From positions 124,001 through 188,000 of the forward strand of contig NZ_BOMZ01000015.1 in NCBI RefSeq assembly GCF_016862455.1: a DNA stretch of 64,000 bases, written 5' to 3'. A program made the position numbers and the translations under genes. The DNA comes from Actinoplanes utahensis. GTDB taxonomy: Bacteria; Actinomycetota; Actinomycetes; Mycobacteriales; Micromonosporaceae. Positions 9,900-18,699 of the stretch are shown here, piece after piece; positions within the stretch are counted from its first letter, which is position 1; the number at the start of each line of letters is the position of its first letter. The notes beneath the pieces are model-generated. The model worked only from the letters and a program-made list of their open reading frames with translations. It ran no database searches and had not been told where the DNA came from.

Positions 9900-10307
9900 A
9901 TGACGATGACGGACCCGATCGCAGACATGCTCACGCGTCTGCGTAACGCCAACCAGGCGTACCACGACAAGGTGACGATGCCCTACTCGAAGATCAAGGC
10001 GAACATCGCCGAGGTCCTCAAGGCCGAGGGTTACATCGCTTCGTGGACGTCTGAGGAGCCCGAGGAGGGCGCGGTCGGCAAGCGTCTGGTCGTTGAGCTC
10101 AAGTACGGCCAGAACCGCGAGCGCAGCCTCGCCGGCATCAAGCGCGTCTCGAAGCCGGGCCTGCGGGTTTACGCCAAGTCCGACGAGCTGCCGCGCGTGC
10201 TCGGTGGCCTCGGTGTCGCGATCATTTCGACGTCCCAGGGACTGCTGACCGACAAGCAGGCCCGCAAGCGGAGCGTTGGCGGGGAAGTCCTCGCCTTCGT
10301 CTGGTAA
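9900..10307 (+). CDS. rpsH: 30S ribosomal protein S8
   Basis: S8 is a primary 16S-binding protein and, in E. coli, the translational repressor of the spc operon. It has 135 residues, starting [20 protein letters not shown] and ending with the signature [25 protein letters not shown]. The start is ATG 9900 after GAAAGG. The 119-bp gap in front of it is where S8-type feedback would be sought by analogy. Confidence 0.98.
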   Translation: MTMTDPIADMLTRLRNANQAYHDKVTMPYSKIKANIAEVLKAEGYIASWTSEEPEEGAVGKRLVVELKYGQNRERSLAGIKRVSKPGLRVYAKSDELPRVLGGLGVAIISTSQGLLTDKQARKRSVGGEVLAFVW

Positions 10308-10321
10308 CTGGAGACTTAGAC

Positions 10322-10861
10322 ATGTCGCGAATCGGACGTAAGTCGATCCCGGTCCCGGCCGGCGTCGACGTCACCATCACGGGGCAGACCGTCAAGGTCA
10401 AGGGCCCCAAGGGCGAACTCTCGCACACCGTCGCCGAGCCGATCACGGTCTCGCAGGATGGTGGCGAGCTGGTCGTCAACCGCCCCAACGACGAGCGCAA
10501 GGCCAAGGAACTGCACGGCCTCTCCCGTACCCTGGTCGCCAACATGATCGTCGGCGTCACCGAGGGCTACAAGAAGGTCCTGGAGATCAACGGCACCGGT
10601 TACCGCGTGACCGCCAAGGGCAAGGACCTCGAGTTCGCCCTCGGTTTCTCGCACCCGGTTCTGGTTCCGGCGCCGGCGGGCATCACCTTCTCCGTCGAGA
10701 AGCCGACCCAGTTCACCGTCACCGGTATCGACAAGCAGCTGGTGGGCGAGGTCTCCGCGAACATTCGCAAGATCCGTCCGCCGGAGCCCTACAAGGGCAA
10801 GGGCGTCAAGTACCAGGGCGAGGTCATCCGCCGCAAGGCTGGAAAGGCAGGTAAGAAGTGA
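10322..10861 (+). CDS. rplF: 50S ribosomal protein L6
   Basis: L6 lies near the GTPase centre and the sarcin-ricin loop. The 179-residue protein begins [20 protein letters not shown], carries the duplicated L6 fold, and ends with the signature [20 protein letters not shown]. The start is ATG 10322 and the stop overlaps the rplR start by four bases (GTGA). Confidence 0.98.
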   Translation: MSRIGRKSIPVPAGVDVTITGQTVKVKGPKGELSHTVAEPITVSQDGGELVVNRPNDERKAKELHGLSRTLVANMIVGVTEGYKKVLEINGTGYRVTAKGKDLEFALGFSHPVLVPAPAGITFSVEKPTQFTVTGIDKQLVGEVSANIRKIRPPEPYKGKGVKYQGEVIRRKAGKAGKK

Positions 10862-11253
10862 CCGCCACGCTGCTCAAGCGCCGCAACGGCGGCGGCATCG
10901 CCGCCAAGCGTGCCGTCGGCAAGGCGCGTCGGCACTTCCGGGTCCGCAAGAACGTCAGTGGTACGGCCGAGCGTCCCCGCCTGGTCGTCACCCGGTCCGC
11001 GCGGCACATCACCGCGCAGATCATCGACGACCTCAAGGGCCACACGCTGGCCTCGGCGTCCACGCTCGACACCTCGATCCGGGGTGGCGAGGGCGACAAG
11101 ACCGCGCAGGCCGGCAAGGTCGGCGCGCTTCTCGCCGAGCGGGCCAAGGCCGCGGGGATTTCCAAGGTCGTCTTCGACCGGGGTGGCAACAAGTACGCGG
11201 GCCGCATCGCCAAGCTCGCGGACGCCGCTCGCGAAGCCGGACTCGAGTTCTAG
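10858..11253 (+). CDS. rplR: 50S ribosomal protein L18
   Basis: L18 binds 5S rRNA in the central protuberance. It has 131 residues; [32 protein letters not shown] and the C-terminal [20 protein letters not shown] are diagnostic. The start is GTG 10858, coupled to rplF. A GGAGGGA ribosome site for rpsE lies just after its stop. Confidence 0.98.
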   Translation: MTATLLKRRNGGGIAAKRAVGKARRHFRVRKNVSGTAERPRLVVTRSARHITAQIIDDLKGHTLASASTLDTSIRGGEGDKTAQAGKVGALLAERAKAAGISKVVFDRGGNKYAGRIAKLADAAREAGLEF

Positions 11254-11266
11254 GAGGGATTGACCA

Positions 11267-11890
11267 ATGCCTGGTCAGCAGCGCCGAGGCGGCGGGTCCG
11301 GCGGTAACACCGAGGGTGGCAACCGCAGGGACAACCGTCGCGAGGGCGGCCGCGGCAACGCGCCCGTCGAGAAGACCCCGCATCTCGAGCGGGTCGTCGC
11401 GATCAACCGTGTCGCGAAGGTCGTCAAGGGTGGTCGTCGCTTCAGCTTCACCGCCCTGGTGATCGTCGGCGACGGTGACGGCACCGTCGGTATCGGCTAC
11501 GGAAAGGCCAAGGAGGTGCCCGCGGCCATCGCCAAGGGCGTCGAGGAGGCCAAGAAGCACTTCTTCAAGGTCCCGCGGATCGGTGCGACGATCCCGCACC
11601 CGATCACCGGCGAGGCCGCCGCGGGTGTCGTTCTCCTCAAGCCGGCGTCGGCTGGTACCGGTGTCATCGCCGGTGGCCCGGTGCGCGCCGTGCTGGAGTG
11701 CGCGGGTATCCACGACATCCTGTCGAAGAGCCTCGGCTCTTCGAACCCGATCAACATCGTGCACGCGACCGTGGCCGCTCTGAAGGGCCTCGAGTCGCCG
11801 GAGGCCGTGGCCAAGCGCCGTGGTCTGCCGGTCGAGGACGTGGCGCCGGCGGCCATGCTGGCAGCGCGTGCGGAAGCGGCGGTGCACTGA
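11267..11890 (+). CDS. rpsE: 30S ribosomal protein S5
   Basis: S5 takes part in decoding fidelity and the mRNA entry channel. It has 207 residues with a roughly 40-residue Gly/Arg/Asn-rich N-terminal extension typical of actinobacteria. The double-stranded RNA-binding part follows ([20 protein letters not shown]) and then the [14 protein letters not shown] and [20 protein letters not shown] motifs. The start is ATG 11267; the stop overlaps the rpmD ATG by one base. Confidence 0.98.
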   Translation: MPGQQRRGGGSGGNTEGGNRRDNRREGGRGNAPVEKTPHLERVVAINRVAKVVKGGRRFSFTALVIVGDGDGTVGIGYGKAKEVPAAIAKGVEEAKKHFFKVPRIGATIPHPITGEAAAGVVLLKPASAGTGVIAGGPVRAVLECAGIHDILSKSLGSSNPINIVHATVAALKGLESPEAVAKRRGLPVEDVAPAAMLAARAEAAVH

Positions 11891-12072
11891 TGGCGCGCTT
11901 GAAGGTCACCCAGATCCGGTCCGGGATCGGGCGTAAGCAGAACCAGCGGGACTCCCTGCGGTCGCTCGGCCTGAAGCGGATCAACGATGTGGTGGTCAAG
12001 GAGGACCGTCCCGAGATTCGGGGCATGATCTTCGCCGTGAACCACCTCGTCACTGTCGAGGAGGTCGAGTAA
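11890..12072 (+). CDS. rpmD: 50S ribosomal protein L30
   Basis: This is a small 60-residue 50S protein. The start chosen is ATG 11890 ([20 protein letters not shown]), which overlaps the rpsE stop (TGATG); the open frame further upstream is shadow of rps[21 protein letters not shown] and [16 protein letters not shown] complete the family pattern. rplO starts directly after its stop. Confidence 0.97.
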   Translation: MARLKVTQIRSGIGRKQNQRDSLRSLGLKRINDVVVKEDRPEIRGMIFAVNHLVTVEEVE

Positions 12073-12522
12073 ATGGCGATCAAGGTCCACCACCTGCGCC
12101 CGGCGCCCGGTGCCAAGACCGCGAAGACCCGTGTGGGTCGCGGTGAGGGCTCCAAGGGCAAGACCGCCGGTCGCGGTACCAAGGGCACGGGTGCCCGTAA
12201 GAACACCCCGGCGTCGTTCGAGGGTGGGCAGATGCCCATCCACATGCGCCTGCCGAAGGTGAAGGGTCTGAAGAACCGGCCGCGTAACAAGGTCGTGTTC
12301 CAGGTCGTCAACCTGGACAAGCTCGCTGAGCTGTTCCCGAACGGCGGCGAGGTCGGCCCGTCCGAGCTGGTCGAGGCCGGCGCGGTCCGCAAGGGCCAGC
12401 CGGTCAAGGTGCTCGGCTCGGGTGAGCTGGCCGGTGTGGCGCTGACCATCTCGGCGCACGCGTTCAGCGACTCGGCCAAGGCGAAGATCGCCGCGGCCGG
12501 TGGCTCGGCCACCGAGCTGTAA
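12073..12522 (+). CDS. rplO: 50S ribosomal protein L15
   Basis: L15 is a late-assembly 50S protein. The 149-residue product has the glycine-rich N-terminal part ([20 protein letters not shown]), the segment [17 protein letters not shown] and the C-terminal [20 protein letters not shown]. The ATG at 12073 directly follows the rpmD stop. A strong hairpin and a 395-bp gap separate it from secY. Confidence 0.98.
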   Translation: MAIKVHHLRPAPGAKTAKTRVGRGEGSKGKTAGRGTKGTGARKNTPASFEGGQMPIHMRLPKVKGLKNRPRNKVVFQVVNLDKLAELFPNGGEVGPSELVEAGAVRKGQPVKVLGSGELAGVALTISAHAFSDSAKAKIAAAGGSATEL

Positions 12523-12536
12523 GTCGTGATGCGGTG

Positions 12537-12575
12537 AGAGGCCGCGGCACCGGGGAGACCCGGGCCGCGGCCTCT
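12537..12575 (+). terminator. Terminator hairpin after rplO
   Basis: A 12-bp perfect stem (12537-12548 with 12564-12575) has an inner CCGGG/CCCGG pairing in the loop and starts 15 bases after the rplO stop. It is followed by TTGTCGTT. It probably ends the spc transcript before secY. Confidence 0.65.
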
Positions 12576-12796
12576 TGTCGTTAAACGGCCCTGTGCGGCG
12601 CGTGTGGCCGTGATCGCGCTGTGGACTCCTCCCAGTGCGGCTGCGCCGTGAGAACGCCGTGACGGCCGTCTCAGAGCGTCAGGGCCCGGTGCCGTAGGGT
12701 GGGAGCCGGGTGCCGATCGACGCGCAAGCACCCGGATCAGCCATGAAGCCGGACAGTTGTGTTGTACTGGGACATCGGCCCGTACGATGCCGGTGG

Positions 12797-12823
12797 TTGT
12801 GCTCTCGGCCTTGCTGATACAGT
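12797..12823 (+). promoter_or_regulatory. Possible secY promoter with extended -10
   Basis: TGATACAGT (12815-12823) reads as an extended -10 (TG-N-TACAGT). A TTGTGC at 12797-12802 would be a -35, but at a short 15-bp spacing. It lies about 95 bases before the secY start. This is a weak call. Confidence 0.3.
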
Positions 12824-12917
12824 GCTCCGCTGGCGGCCTCTACGGCTGCTCAATGATGTGTGCCCGAAGTTCCGGGATACCGCAACCCAGAGTGTGGCGA
12901 CCACGCAGGAGGATCAG

Positions 12918-14258
12918 TTGTTGTCCGCCTTCTCGAGCGCGCTTCGGACGCCTGACCTGCGGAAGAAGCTACTTTTCACGGTAGCGATTGTGGGGATCTA
13001 CCGTCTCGGTGCCACATTGCCCAGTCCTGGCGTGTCCTACGCCAACGTCAAGGCATGCCTGGAAATCGCCGAGTCGGACACCAGTGGCGTCCTGAACCTG
13101 CTGAATCTGTTCTCCGGCGGTGCGCTGCTCCAGCTCTCCGTCTTCGCGCTGGGCATCATGCCGTACATCACGGCGTCGATCATCCTGCAGCTGCTCACCG
13201 TGGTCATCCCGCGTCTGGAGCAGCTCCGCAAGGAGGGCCAGTCCGGTCAGGCGAAGATCACCCAGTACACCCGGTACCTGACGCTCGGCCTCGCGGTTCT
13301 GCAGGCCTCCGCGTTCGTGGCGCTGGCGCGTACCGGTCAGCTGTTCAACAACATGTGCGACCAGGACGACCCGGCGTACCAGATCATCCCCGAGAACACC
13401 GGCATTCCGATGTGGCTCACGCTCACCATCCTGGTGATGACGATGACCGCCGGCACCGGTGTGGTCATGTGGCTCGGTGAGCTGATCACCGACCGCGGCG
13501 TCGGCAACGGCATGTCCGTCCTGATCTTCACCTCGATCGCGGCCCGCCTGCCCGGCGAGGGCTGGAGCATCAAGGAGTCCAGCGGCAACGCCAAGTTCGC
13601 GCTCGTCATCGGCCTGGTGCTGGTCATCATCGCGCTGGTGGTCTTCATCGAGCAGGCGCAGCGCCGCATCCCGGTGCAGTACGCGAAGCGCATGATCGGC
13701 CGGCGGATGTACGGCGGCACCTCGACCTACATCCCGCTGAAGGTGAACCAGGCGGGTGTCGTCCCGGTCATCTTCGCGTCGTCGCTGCTCTACCTGCCGC
13801 AGCTGTACCTGCAGTTCTTCGACCAGAACAACCTCAAGGGTTACCAGATCTGGATCCAGAACCACCTGGCCGACCCGACGCACTGGCTCTACATCGCGGT
13901 CTACTTCCTCTTGATCATCTTCTTCACGTACTTCTACGTGTCGATCACGTTCAACCCGACCGAGGTCGCGGAGAACATGAAGAAGTACGGTGGTTTCGTT
14001 CCGGGTATCCGCCCGGGCAAGCCGACCGCCGAGTACCTGGACTTCATCCTCAGCCGGATCACCCTGCCGGGCGCGTTGTACCTTGGCTTGATCTCGGTTC
14101 TGCCGAACTTCTTCTTCATCTGGCTCAACCAGGACCAGTACATGAACTTCCCGTTCGGTGGTACTGCTGTTCTGATCATGGTGGGCGTGGGTCTGGAGAC
14201 GGTGAAGCAGATCGAGAGCCAACTCATGCAGCGGAACTACGAAGGGTTCCTCCGGTAG
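12918..14258 (+). CDS. secY: Preprotein translocase subunit SecY
   Basis: SecY is the central channel of the Sec translocon in the cytoplasmic membrane. The start chosen is TTG 12918, five bases after GGAGG (12908-12912). It gives 446 residues starting LSAFSSALRTPDLRKKLLFT, which matches the family; a GTG at 12759 in the same frame would add about 50 unrelated residues. Ten membrane segments are visible, and the motifs GIMPYITASIILQLLTVVIP, LGELITDRGVGNGMS and GGFVPGIRPGKPTAEYL are present. It is followed by adk as in most actinobacteria. Confidence 0.97.
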   Translation: MLSAFSSALRTPDLRKKLLFTVAIVGIYRLGATLPSPGVSYANVKACLEIAESDTSGVLNLLNLFSGGALLQLSVFALGIMPYITASIILQLLTVVIPRLEQLRKEGQSGQAKITQYTRYLTLGLAVLQASAFVALARTGQLFNNMCDQDDPAYQIIPENTGIPMWLTLTILVMTMTAGTGVVMWLGELITDRGVGNGMSVLIFTSIAARLPGEGWSIKESSGNAKFALVIGLVLVIIALVVFIEQAQRRIPVQYAKRMIGRRMYGGTSTYIPLKVNQAGVVPVIFASSLLYLPQLYLQFFDQNNLKGYQIWIQNHLADPTHWLYIAVYFLLIIFFTYFYVSITFNPTEVAENMKKYGGFVPGIRPGKPTAEYLDFILSRITLPGALYLGLISVLPNFFFIWLNQDQYMNFPFGGTAVLIMVGVGLETVKQIESQLMQRNYEGFLR

Positions 14259-14332
14259 TGGGTACGCGGGGCCGGGGGGCTCTGGCGTCGACGGTGGGCG
14301 TGGTTTCTGAGGACCGAAGCGAGGCGATGTAG

Positions 14333-14986
14333 GTGCGGCTGGTGTTGGTGGGCCCTCCGGGGGCCGGCAAGGGGACCCAGGCTGAGTTCATCGCCGCCCA
14401 TCTCGCCGTACCGAAGATCTCGACCGGTGACATCTTCCGGGCCAACGTCTCGCAGGGGACGCCGCTGGGCGTCGAGGCCAAGCGGTACATGGACGCCGGG
14501 CAGTTGGTGCCGGACGAGGTGACCATCAACATGGTCCGGGACCGGCTCGCCGAGCCGGACGCCAGCGACGGCTTCCTGCTGGACGGCTTCCCACGGACCG
14601 TGCCGCAGGCCTCCGCGCTGGACAAGCTGCTGGCCGACCTCGGCACGGCGCTGGACATCGTGATGGAGCTCGTGGTCGACGACGACGAGGTCATCCGTCG
14701 GCTCTCCGGGCGCCGGACGTGCCGGGGCTGCGGAAAGATCTGGCACGTCGAGTTCGACCCGACGAGCAAGGAGAACATCTGCGACCGGTGCGGCAGCGAG
14801 CTGTTCCAGCGCGATGACGACAAGGCCGAGACGATCGCCAACCGTCTCGTGGAGTACGCGGACAAGACCGCGCCCCTGGTCGACTTCTACGGCGCTCAGG
14901 GCAAGCTGGTGGGCATCGACGCGACCGGCCCGGTCGAGGACGTCACCGTGCGCGCCATCGACGCCCTGCGGTCGTACGGCGGCTGA
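14333..14986 (+). CDS. adk: Adenylate kinase, zinc-type lid
   Basis: This enzyme converts AMP and ATP to two ADP in the cytosol. The 217-residue long form has the P-loop GPPGAGKGT at 7-15, AMP-binding [10 protein letters not shown] and the motif [10 protein letters not shown]. The lid carries four cysteines at about 130, 133, 150 and 153 (CRGC and CDRC), so it should bind structural zinc. Many actinobacterial Adk proteins are short or lidless, so the long zinc form is worth noting. The start is GTG 14333, 74 bases after secY. Confidence 0.97.
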   Translation: MRLVLVGPPGAGKGTQAEFIAAHLAVPKISTGDIFRANVSQGTPLGVEAKRYMDAGQLVPDEVTINMVRDRLAEPDASDGFLLDGFPRTVPQASALDKLLADLGTALDIVMELVVDDDEVIRRLSGRRTCRGCGKIWHVEFDPTSKENICDRCGSELFQRDDDKAETIANRLVEYADKTAPLVDFYGAQGKLVGIDATGPVEDVTVRAIDALRSYGG

Positions 14987-15011
14987 TCCCGCCCGTTCCT
15001 CAAGACGACGA

Positions 15012-15039
15012 CGCCGCCCCGGGGAGACCCGGGGCGGCG
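15012..15039 (+). terminator. Hairpin between adk and map
   Basis: A 12-bp perfect stem (15012-15023 with 15028-15039) with a 4-nt GAGA loop lies 26 bases after the adk stop. It is immediately followed by the map promoter, so it probably ends the secY-adk transcript. Confidence 0.65.
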
Positions 15040-15061
15040 GCATGTAAAGACCGAAGAGAGT

Positions 15062-15067
15062 TAGGCT
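15062..15067 (+). promoter_or_regulatory. -10 element of map, leaderless arrangement
   Basis: TAGGCT ends exactly seven bases before the map ATG, and no ribosome site is visible. This spacing predicts a transcript starting at or next to the start codon. Confidence 0.5.
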
Positions 15068-15074
15068 CACCGCC

Positions 15075-15908
15075 ATGCGCCGCCAAGAGCTGGACATTCA
15101 GCTGAAGACGCCCGAGCAGATCGAGAAGATGCGGGCGGCCGGCCTGGTCGTCGCCGCGGCTCTGGACGCGATGCGGGCGGCGGTCGCCCCCGGTGTCTCC
15201 ACCGGCGATCTGGACGCGATCGCCGAGAAGGTGATCCGCGACGCGGGCGCCACCCCGTCGTTCAAGGGCTACCACGGCTTCCCCGCGTCGATCTGCGCCT
15301 CCGTCAACGAGCAGGTGGTGCACGGCATCCCCAGCGCCGGGCAGGTGCTGCGGGAGGGCGATCTGATCTCGATCGACTGCGGCGCCGTCCTGGACGGCTG
15401 GCACGGCGACTCGGCGATCACCGTGGGGGTCGGCGAGACCGACCCCGCGCTGCTGAAGATGGCCGAGGTCGCGGAGGACGCGATGTGGGCCGGCATCGCG
15501 GCGGCGGCACGCGGCATCGCGAACGGGCGGGGCCGGCTGACCGACATCTCGTTCAACATCGAGAAGTCGATCCGCAAGGCCGGGCGGTACGGGATCGTCG
15601 ACGGTTACGGCGGCCACGGCATCGGCACCGAGATGCACCAGGACCCGCACGTGCTCAACCACGGCAAGCCGGGCCGCGGCATCCGCCTGGAGGTGGGTCT
15701 GGCGCTCGCCATCGAGCCGATGATCACGATGGGCTCGCCGCGGACCGTGGAGCTCAGCGACGGCTGGACCGTGGTGACCCGGGACGGGTCCCGCGCGGCG
15801 CACGTGGAGCACACCATGGCGCTGCTCGAGGACGGGGTGTGGGTGACCACCGCGGTGGACGGCGGCCGGGCCCGTCTGGGCGATCTGGTGACCGCGCGAC
15901 AGGGATAG
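15075..15908 (+). CDS. map: Methionine aminopeptidase, type I
   Basis: This enzyme removes the N-terminal Met from nascent proteins with a dinuclear metal centre. The 277 residues carry the five expected ligands: Asp in SIDCGA, Asp in WHGDSA, His in [10 protein letters not shown], Glu in AIEPMI and Glu in HVEHTM. The substrate His is in [12 protein letters not shown]. The start is ATG 15075 with a -10-like TAGGCT seven bases upstream and no ribosome site. It sits between adk and the infA group, the standard position. Confidence 0.97.
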   Translation: MRRQELDIQLKTPEQIEKMRAAGLVVAAALDAMRAAVAPGVSTGDLDAIAEKVIRDAGATPSFKGYHGFPASICASVNEQVVHGIPSAGQVLREGDLISIDCGAVLDGWHGDSAITVGVGETDPALLKMAEVAEDAMWAGIAAAARGIANGRGRLTDISFNIEKSIRKAGRYGIVDGYGGHGIGTEMHQDPHVLNHGKPGRGIRLEVGLALAIEPMITMGSPRTVELSDGWTVVTRDGSRAAHVEHTMALLEDGVWVTTAVDGGRARLGDLVTARQG

Positions 15909-15929
15909 ATACCGGTGGTGCTCTGCTGC

Positions 15930-15935
15930 CATGCT
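15930..15935 (+). promoter_or_regulatory. Possible -10 of the DUF1707 gene
   Basis: CATGCT lies seven bases before the ATG at 15943, and no ribosome site is visible. It resembles the TANNNT leaderless pattern, with C in the first position. This is a weak call. Confidence 0.3.
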
Positions 15936-15942
15936 GTGACGC

Positions 15943-16380
15943 ATGGGGCAGGACAGCATGCGGGCCGGGGATCAGGATCGCCAGCGAGTCGCGGACCGGT
16001 TGCGTGTGGCGCTGGACGAGGGCCGGCTCGATCTGAGCGAGTACGACGAGCGCGTCCAGCAGGCGTACGCCGCGAAGACCTACGCGGATCTGGACGGCTT
16101 GCTCGACGATCTGCCGGGCCCGGTCCCGCTGGCGAAGTCACGGGTCGAGCCGCATCGTCCGGCCGCGGCCCCGGCGTCCGCGCCGGAGGAGGCGTGCGAA
16201 CGCGATTCGCGGCCGGGTTATCACGGCATGCTGGCCGTCTTCGTGGTCTGCACGCTGGTCTGGGCGCTCTCCAGTCTGGGCTCCGGTGAGTTTCTCTACT
16301 TCTGGCCGGGCTGGGTTCTGATCCCGGTCGTCTTCGCCGTCTTCGCTCACTTGGGGAACCGGGGCAAACGCCGCCACTGA
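15943..16380 (+). CDS. DUF1707 protein with two membrane segments
   Basis: The N-terminal half (about residues 5-58) is a DUF1707 domain, recognisable by [20 protein letters not shown] and the [28 protein letters not shown] pattern. This domain is common at the N-terminus of small actinobacterial membrane proteins, and its function is not established. A Pro/Ala-rich linker follows, then two hydrophobic segments (about 93-110 and 118-137) separated by a short [11 protein letters not shown] turn. The tail is basic. The gene lies between map and infA, where many relatives have no gene, so it is a local insertion. Confidence 0.85.
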   Translation: MGQDSMRAGDQDRQRVADRLRVALDEGRLDLSEYDERVQQAYAAKTYADLDGLLDDLPGPVPLAKSRVEPHRPAAAPASAPEEACERDSRPGYHGMLAVFVVCTLVWALSSLGSGEFLYFWPGWVLIPVVFAVFAHLGNRGKRRH

Positions 16381-16442
16381 GGCGGATATGGTCGAGATGT
16401 CCGTCGCAAACACGCCCGACAGCGGGTTACGGAACCCTCGGT

Positions 16443-16471
16443 TTGGCGTCGCTGTTACGGGCGCGTAGACT
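16443..16471 (+). promoter_or_regulatory. Promoter of the infA-rpmJ group
   Basis: TTGGCG (16443-16448) and TAGACT (16466-16471) are separated by 17 bp. TAGACT is a frequent strong actinobacterial -10. It lies about 145 bases before the infA ATG, and a 7-bp hairpin (16545-16551 with 16556-16562) follows in the leader. Confidence 0.55.
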
Positions 16472-16616
16472 GGCTCGCTGGCGCGTAGCGTCCACTCCCA
16501 CATGCCCTCAAGCGCTTCGAGGGTGGGGGGAGCCGCGGCTGGTTCGGGTCCTCACGGACCCGGAAAAGACGTTGCGACAGCCTGCCCCAAGAACCCGATG
16601 TCAGGTAGCGGAGGAC

Positions 16617-16838
16617 ATGCCAAAGAAAGACGGAGCCATCGAGATCGAAGGCCGAGTGATCGAGCCCCTGCCGAACGCAATGTTCCGCGTTGAGCTCGCT
16701 AATGGTCACAAGGTCCTGGCACACATCTCCGGGAAGATGCGGCAGCACTACATCCGTATCCTTCCCGAGGACAGGGTCGTCGTCGAGCTTTCGCCGTACG
16801 ACCTCACCCGTGGGCGCATCGTCTACCGCTACAAGTAA
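16617..16838 (+). CDS. infA: Translation initiation factor IF-1
   Basis: IF-1 occupies the 30S A site during initiation. The start chosen is ATG 16617 after GCGGAGG, giving exactly 73 residues ([20 protein letters not shown]), with the OB-fold motifs [20 protein letters not shown] and the end [11 protein letters not shown]. The open frame upstream of this start is not conserved. It is followed 55 bases later by rpmJ. Confidence 0.98.
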   Translation: MPKKDGAIEIEGRVIEPLPNAMFRVELANGHKVLAHISGKMRQHYIRILPEDRVVVELSPYDLTRGRIVYRYK

Positions 16839-16893
16839 GCACGGGTCGCCGGGGGTTTTCCACATCCCGTCTGACTGAGAGTTAAGGCAAACC

Positions 16894-17010
16894 GTGAAGG
16901 TCAAGCCGAGCGTCAAGCGGATCTGCAACAACTGCCGGGTCATCCGGCGGCACGGCCGGGTCATGGTCATCTGCTCGACCGACCCGCGCCACAAGCAGCG
17001 CCAGGGCTAA
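16894..17010 (+). CDS. rpmJ: 50S ribosomal protein L36
   Basis: This is a 38-residue zinc-ribbon protein. The start is GTG 16894. It begins [20 protein letters not shown] and continues [18 protein letters not shown]. Zinc ligands are Cys11, Cys14, Cys27 and His33. The usual position between infA and rpsM is kept. As for S14, actinobacteria often have a zinc-free paralogue elsewhere. Confidence 0.97.
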   Translation: MKVKPSVKRICNNCRVIRRHGRVMVICSTDPRHKQRQG

Positions 17011-17161
17011 AACCCGCGCACGGATCCGCACCACTGAACAAGCTCGTCCCGGCCGTGGGTGACCACAGCCGCACCCCCGGTCGGAGGCCGGGGCCCACCT
17101 GCGCAGGTGGGATGGGACGGGCGCAGACCTCCGAGATCACGAACGAGGAGTACCGCCAGTA
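17011..17161 (+). promoter_or_regulatory. Structured leader before rpsM
   Basis: This 151-bp gap holds two adjacent inverted repeats: CCCCGG/CCGGGG (17075-17080 with 17088-17093) and a perfect 18-bp palindrome (17094-17111). It sits where the E. coli alpha operon leader binds S4, and the downstream genes (rpsM-rpsK-rpsD-rpoA-rplQ) are the same. A feedback role is inferred from position. Confidence 0.4.
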
Positions 17162-17542
17162 ATGGCTCGTCTCGTCGGCGTCGATCTCCCCCGCGAAAAG
17201 CGGTTGGAGATCGCGCTCACTTACATCTACGGCATCGGTCGCACCCGTGCCGTGGAGACATTGACTGCTACCGCGATTGACCTGAACAAGCGCGCCAAGG
17301 ACTTGACGGAAGAAGAGCTGGTTCAGCTCCGGGACTACATCGAGTCCAACTTCAAGGTTGAGGGCGACCTGCGCCGCGAGGTCGCTGCGGACATCCGCCG
17401 CAAGGTCGAGATCGGCTGCTACGCCGGCATCCGCCACCGCAAGGGTCTTCCCGTGCGCGGACAGCGGACCCGGACCAACGCTCGTACCCGTAAGGGCCCG
17501 AAGCGCACGGTCGCCGGTAAGAAGAAGCCCGGTCGGAAGTAA
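17162..17542 (+). CDS. rpsM: 30S ribosomal protein S13
   Basis: S13 is a head protein making bridges B1a and B1b and contacting P-site tRNA. The 126 residues begin [20 protein letters not shown], contain YGIGRTRA, and end with the basic [20 protein letters not shown] tail. The start is ATG 17162. It leads the alpha-type block. Confidence 0.98.
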   Translation: MARLVGVDLPREKRLEIALTYIYGIGRTRAVETLTATAIDLNKRAKDLTEEELVQLRDYIESNFKVEGDLRREVAADIRRKVEIGCYAGIRHRKGLPVRGQRTRTNARTRKGPKRTVAGKKKPGRK

Positions 17543-17559
17543 TAGGAGCGCACTGACTT

Positions 17560-17967
17560 ATGCCACCGAAGGCACGCGCAGGGGCCGCAGTAAAGAAGGT
17601 CCGGCGCAAAGAACGCAAGAACGTCGCCCACGGGCAGGCGCACATCAAGAGCACCTTCAACAACACCATCGTGTCGATCACCGACCCGACCGGTGCTGTG
17701 ATCTCCTGGGCCTCGTCCGGCCAGGTCGGCTTCAAGGGCTCCCGCAAGTCGACCCCGTTCGCCGCGCAGCTGGCCGCCGAGGCTGCCGCCCGTCGTGCCA
17801 TGGAGCACGGCATGCGCAAGGTCGACGTGTTCGTCAAGGGACCGGGCTCCGGCCGGGAGACCGCCATCCGTTCGCTGCAGGCCGCCGGCCTCGAGGTCGG
17901 GCAGATCTCCGACGTCACGCCGCAGCCGCACAACGGTTGCCGCCCGCCGAAGCGTCGCCGGGTCTGA
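17560..17967 (+). CDS. rpsK: 30S ribosomal protein S11
   Basis: S11 is a platform protein near the mRNA exit. It has 135 residues: the basic N-terminal extension [20 protein letters not shown] is followed by [20 protein letters not shown] and the C-terminal [18 protein letters not shown]. The start is ATG 17560, 17 bases after rpsM. Confidence 0.98.
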   Translation: MPPKARAGAAVKKVRRKERKNVAHGQAHIKSTFNNTIVSITDPTGAVISWASSGQVGFKGSRKSTPFAAQLAAEAAARRAMEHGMRKVDVFVKGPGSGRETAIRSLQAAGLEVGQISDVTPQPHNGCRPPKRRRV

Positions 17968-17980
17968 GGGGGATTCAGAG

Positions 17981-18607
17981 ATGGCTCGTTACACCGGTGC
18001 GGACTGCAAGCGCTGCCGCCGCGAGAAGATGAAGCTGTTCCTCAAGGGCAGCAAGTGCGATGGGCCGAAGTGCCCGTTCGAGTCGCGTCCCTTCCCGCCC
18101 GGCCAGCACGGCCGCGGTCGGACCAAGGAGACCGAGTACCTGCTCCAGCACCGCGAGAAGCAGAAGGCCCGCCGCGTCTACGGCGTGCTCGAGAAGCAGT
18201 TCCGCGGTTACTACGAGGAGGCTGTCACCAAGCCCGGCAAGACCGGTGAGGTGCTGCTGCAGATCCTCGAGACGCGTCTGGACAACGTCGTCTACCGGGC
18301 CGGCTACGCCGCGTCCCGCGACGCCGCTCGCCAGCTGGTCAAGCACGGCCACTTCCTGGTGAACGGCAAGAAGGTCGACATCCCGTCCTACCGGGTCCGG
18401 GAGCACGACATCATCGCCGTTCGCGAGAAGTCGCGGGAGATGACCCCCTTCGTCGTCGCCCAGGCTCAGGCCGGTTCCCGGCCGGTTCCGGCGTGGGTCG
18501 AGCCGATCCCGGCCGAGATGAAGATCCTGGTTCACGCCCTCCCGGCCCGCGCTGTCATCGACACGCAGGTCCAGGAGCAGCTGATCGTCGAGCTCTACTC
18601 CAAGTAG
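17981..18607 (+). CDS. rpsD: 30S ribosomal protein S4, zinc-containing form
   Basis: S4 initiates 30S assembly. The start chosen is ATG 17981 ([20 protein letters not shown]) after GGGGGA, giving 208 residues; longer open frame upstream is rpsK shadow. A four-Cys knuckle (Cys9, Cys12, Cys26, Cys31) marks the zinc-binding form. The S4 RNA-binding domain follows at about 95-155 ([20 protein letters not shown]). In E. coli S4 represses the alpha operon, so it is the candidate ligand of the rpsM leader. Confidence 0.98.
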   Translation: MARYTGADCKRCRREKMKLFLKGSKCDGPKCPFESRPFPPGQHGRGRTKETEYLLQHREKQKARRVYGVLEKQFRGYYEEAVTKPGKTGEVLLQILETRLDNVVYRAGYAASRDAARQLVKHGHFLVNGKKVDIPSYRVREHDIIAVREKSREMTPFVVAQAQAGSRPVPAWVEPIPAEMKILVHALPARAVIDTQVQEQLIVELYSK

Positions 18608-18616
18608 CGCTCTTTG

Positions 18617-18645
18617 AAAGTGCCGGCCGCGAGGCCGGCACTTTT
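18617..18645 (+). terminator. Intrinsic-type hairpin between rpsD and rpoA
   Basis: A 12-bp perfect stem (18617-18628 with 18633-18644) has a GCGA tetraloop, and its 3' side runs into four T residues (18642-18645). It starts 10 bases after the rpsD stop and 55 before the rpoA start. Since rpoA and rplQ lie downstream without a clear promoter, it may work as a partial terminator. Confidence 0.65.
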
Positions 18646-18699
18646 GAACACCACGGACGGCCATCAAATAGCGGGTGGCCCGACAGAAAGAAGAACAGC

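Larger units (their letters stand above)
12523..12917 (+). other. 395-bp gap between rplO and secY
   Basis: No gene was recognised. The secY frame stays open through part of it, but that extension has no family resemblance. The gap holds the rplO terminator hairpin near its start, an 8-bp inverted repeat (12706-12713 with 12728-12735), a possible extended -10 at 12815-12823, and the secY ribosome site at its end. It looks like the promoter region of a separate secY-adk transcript. Confidence 0.6.

Noticed and set aside
12759-12917. N-terminal extension of SecY to GTG 12759
   Set aside because: The extra 53 residues are unlike SecY, and TTG 12918 has a strong Shine-Dalgarno site and gives the family N-terminus.
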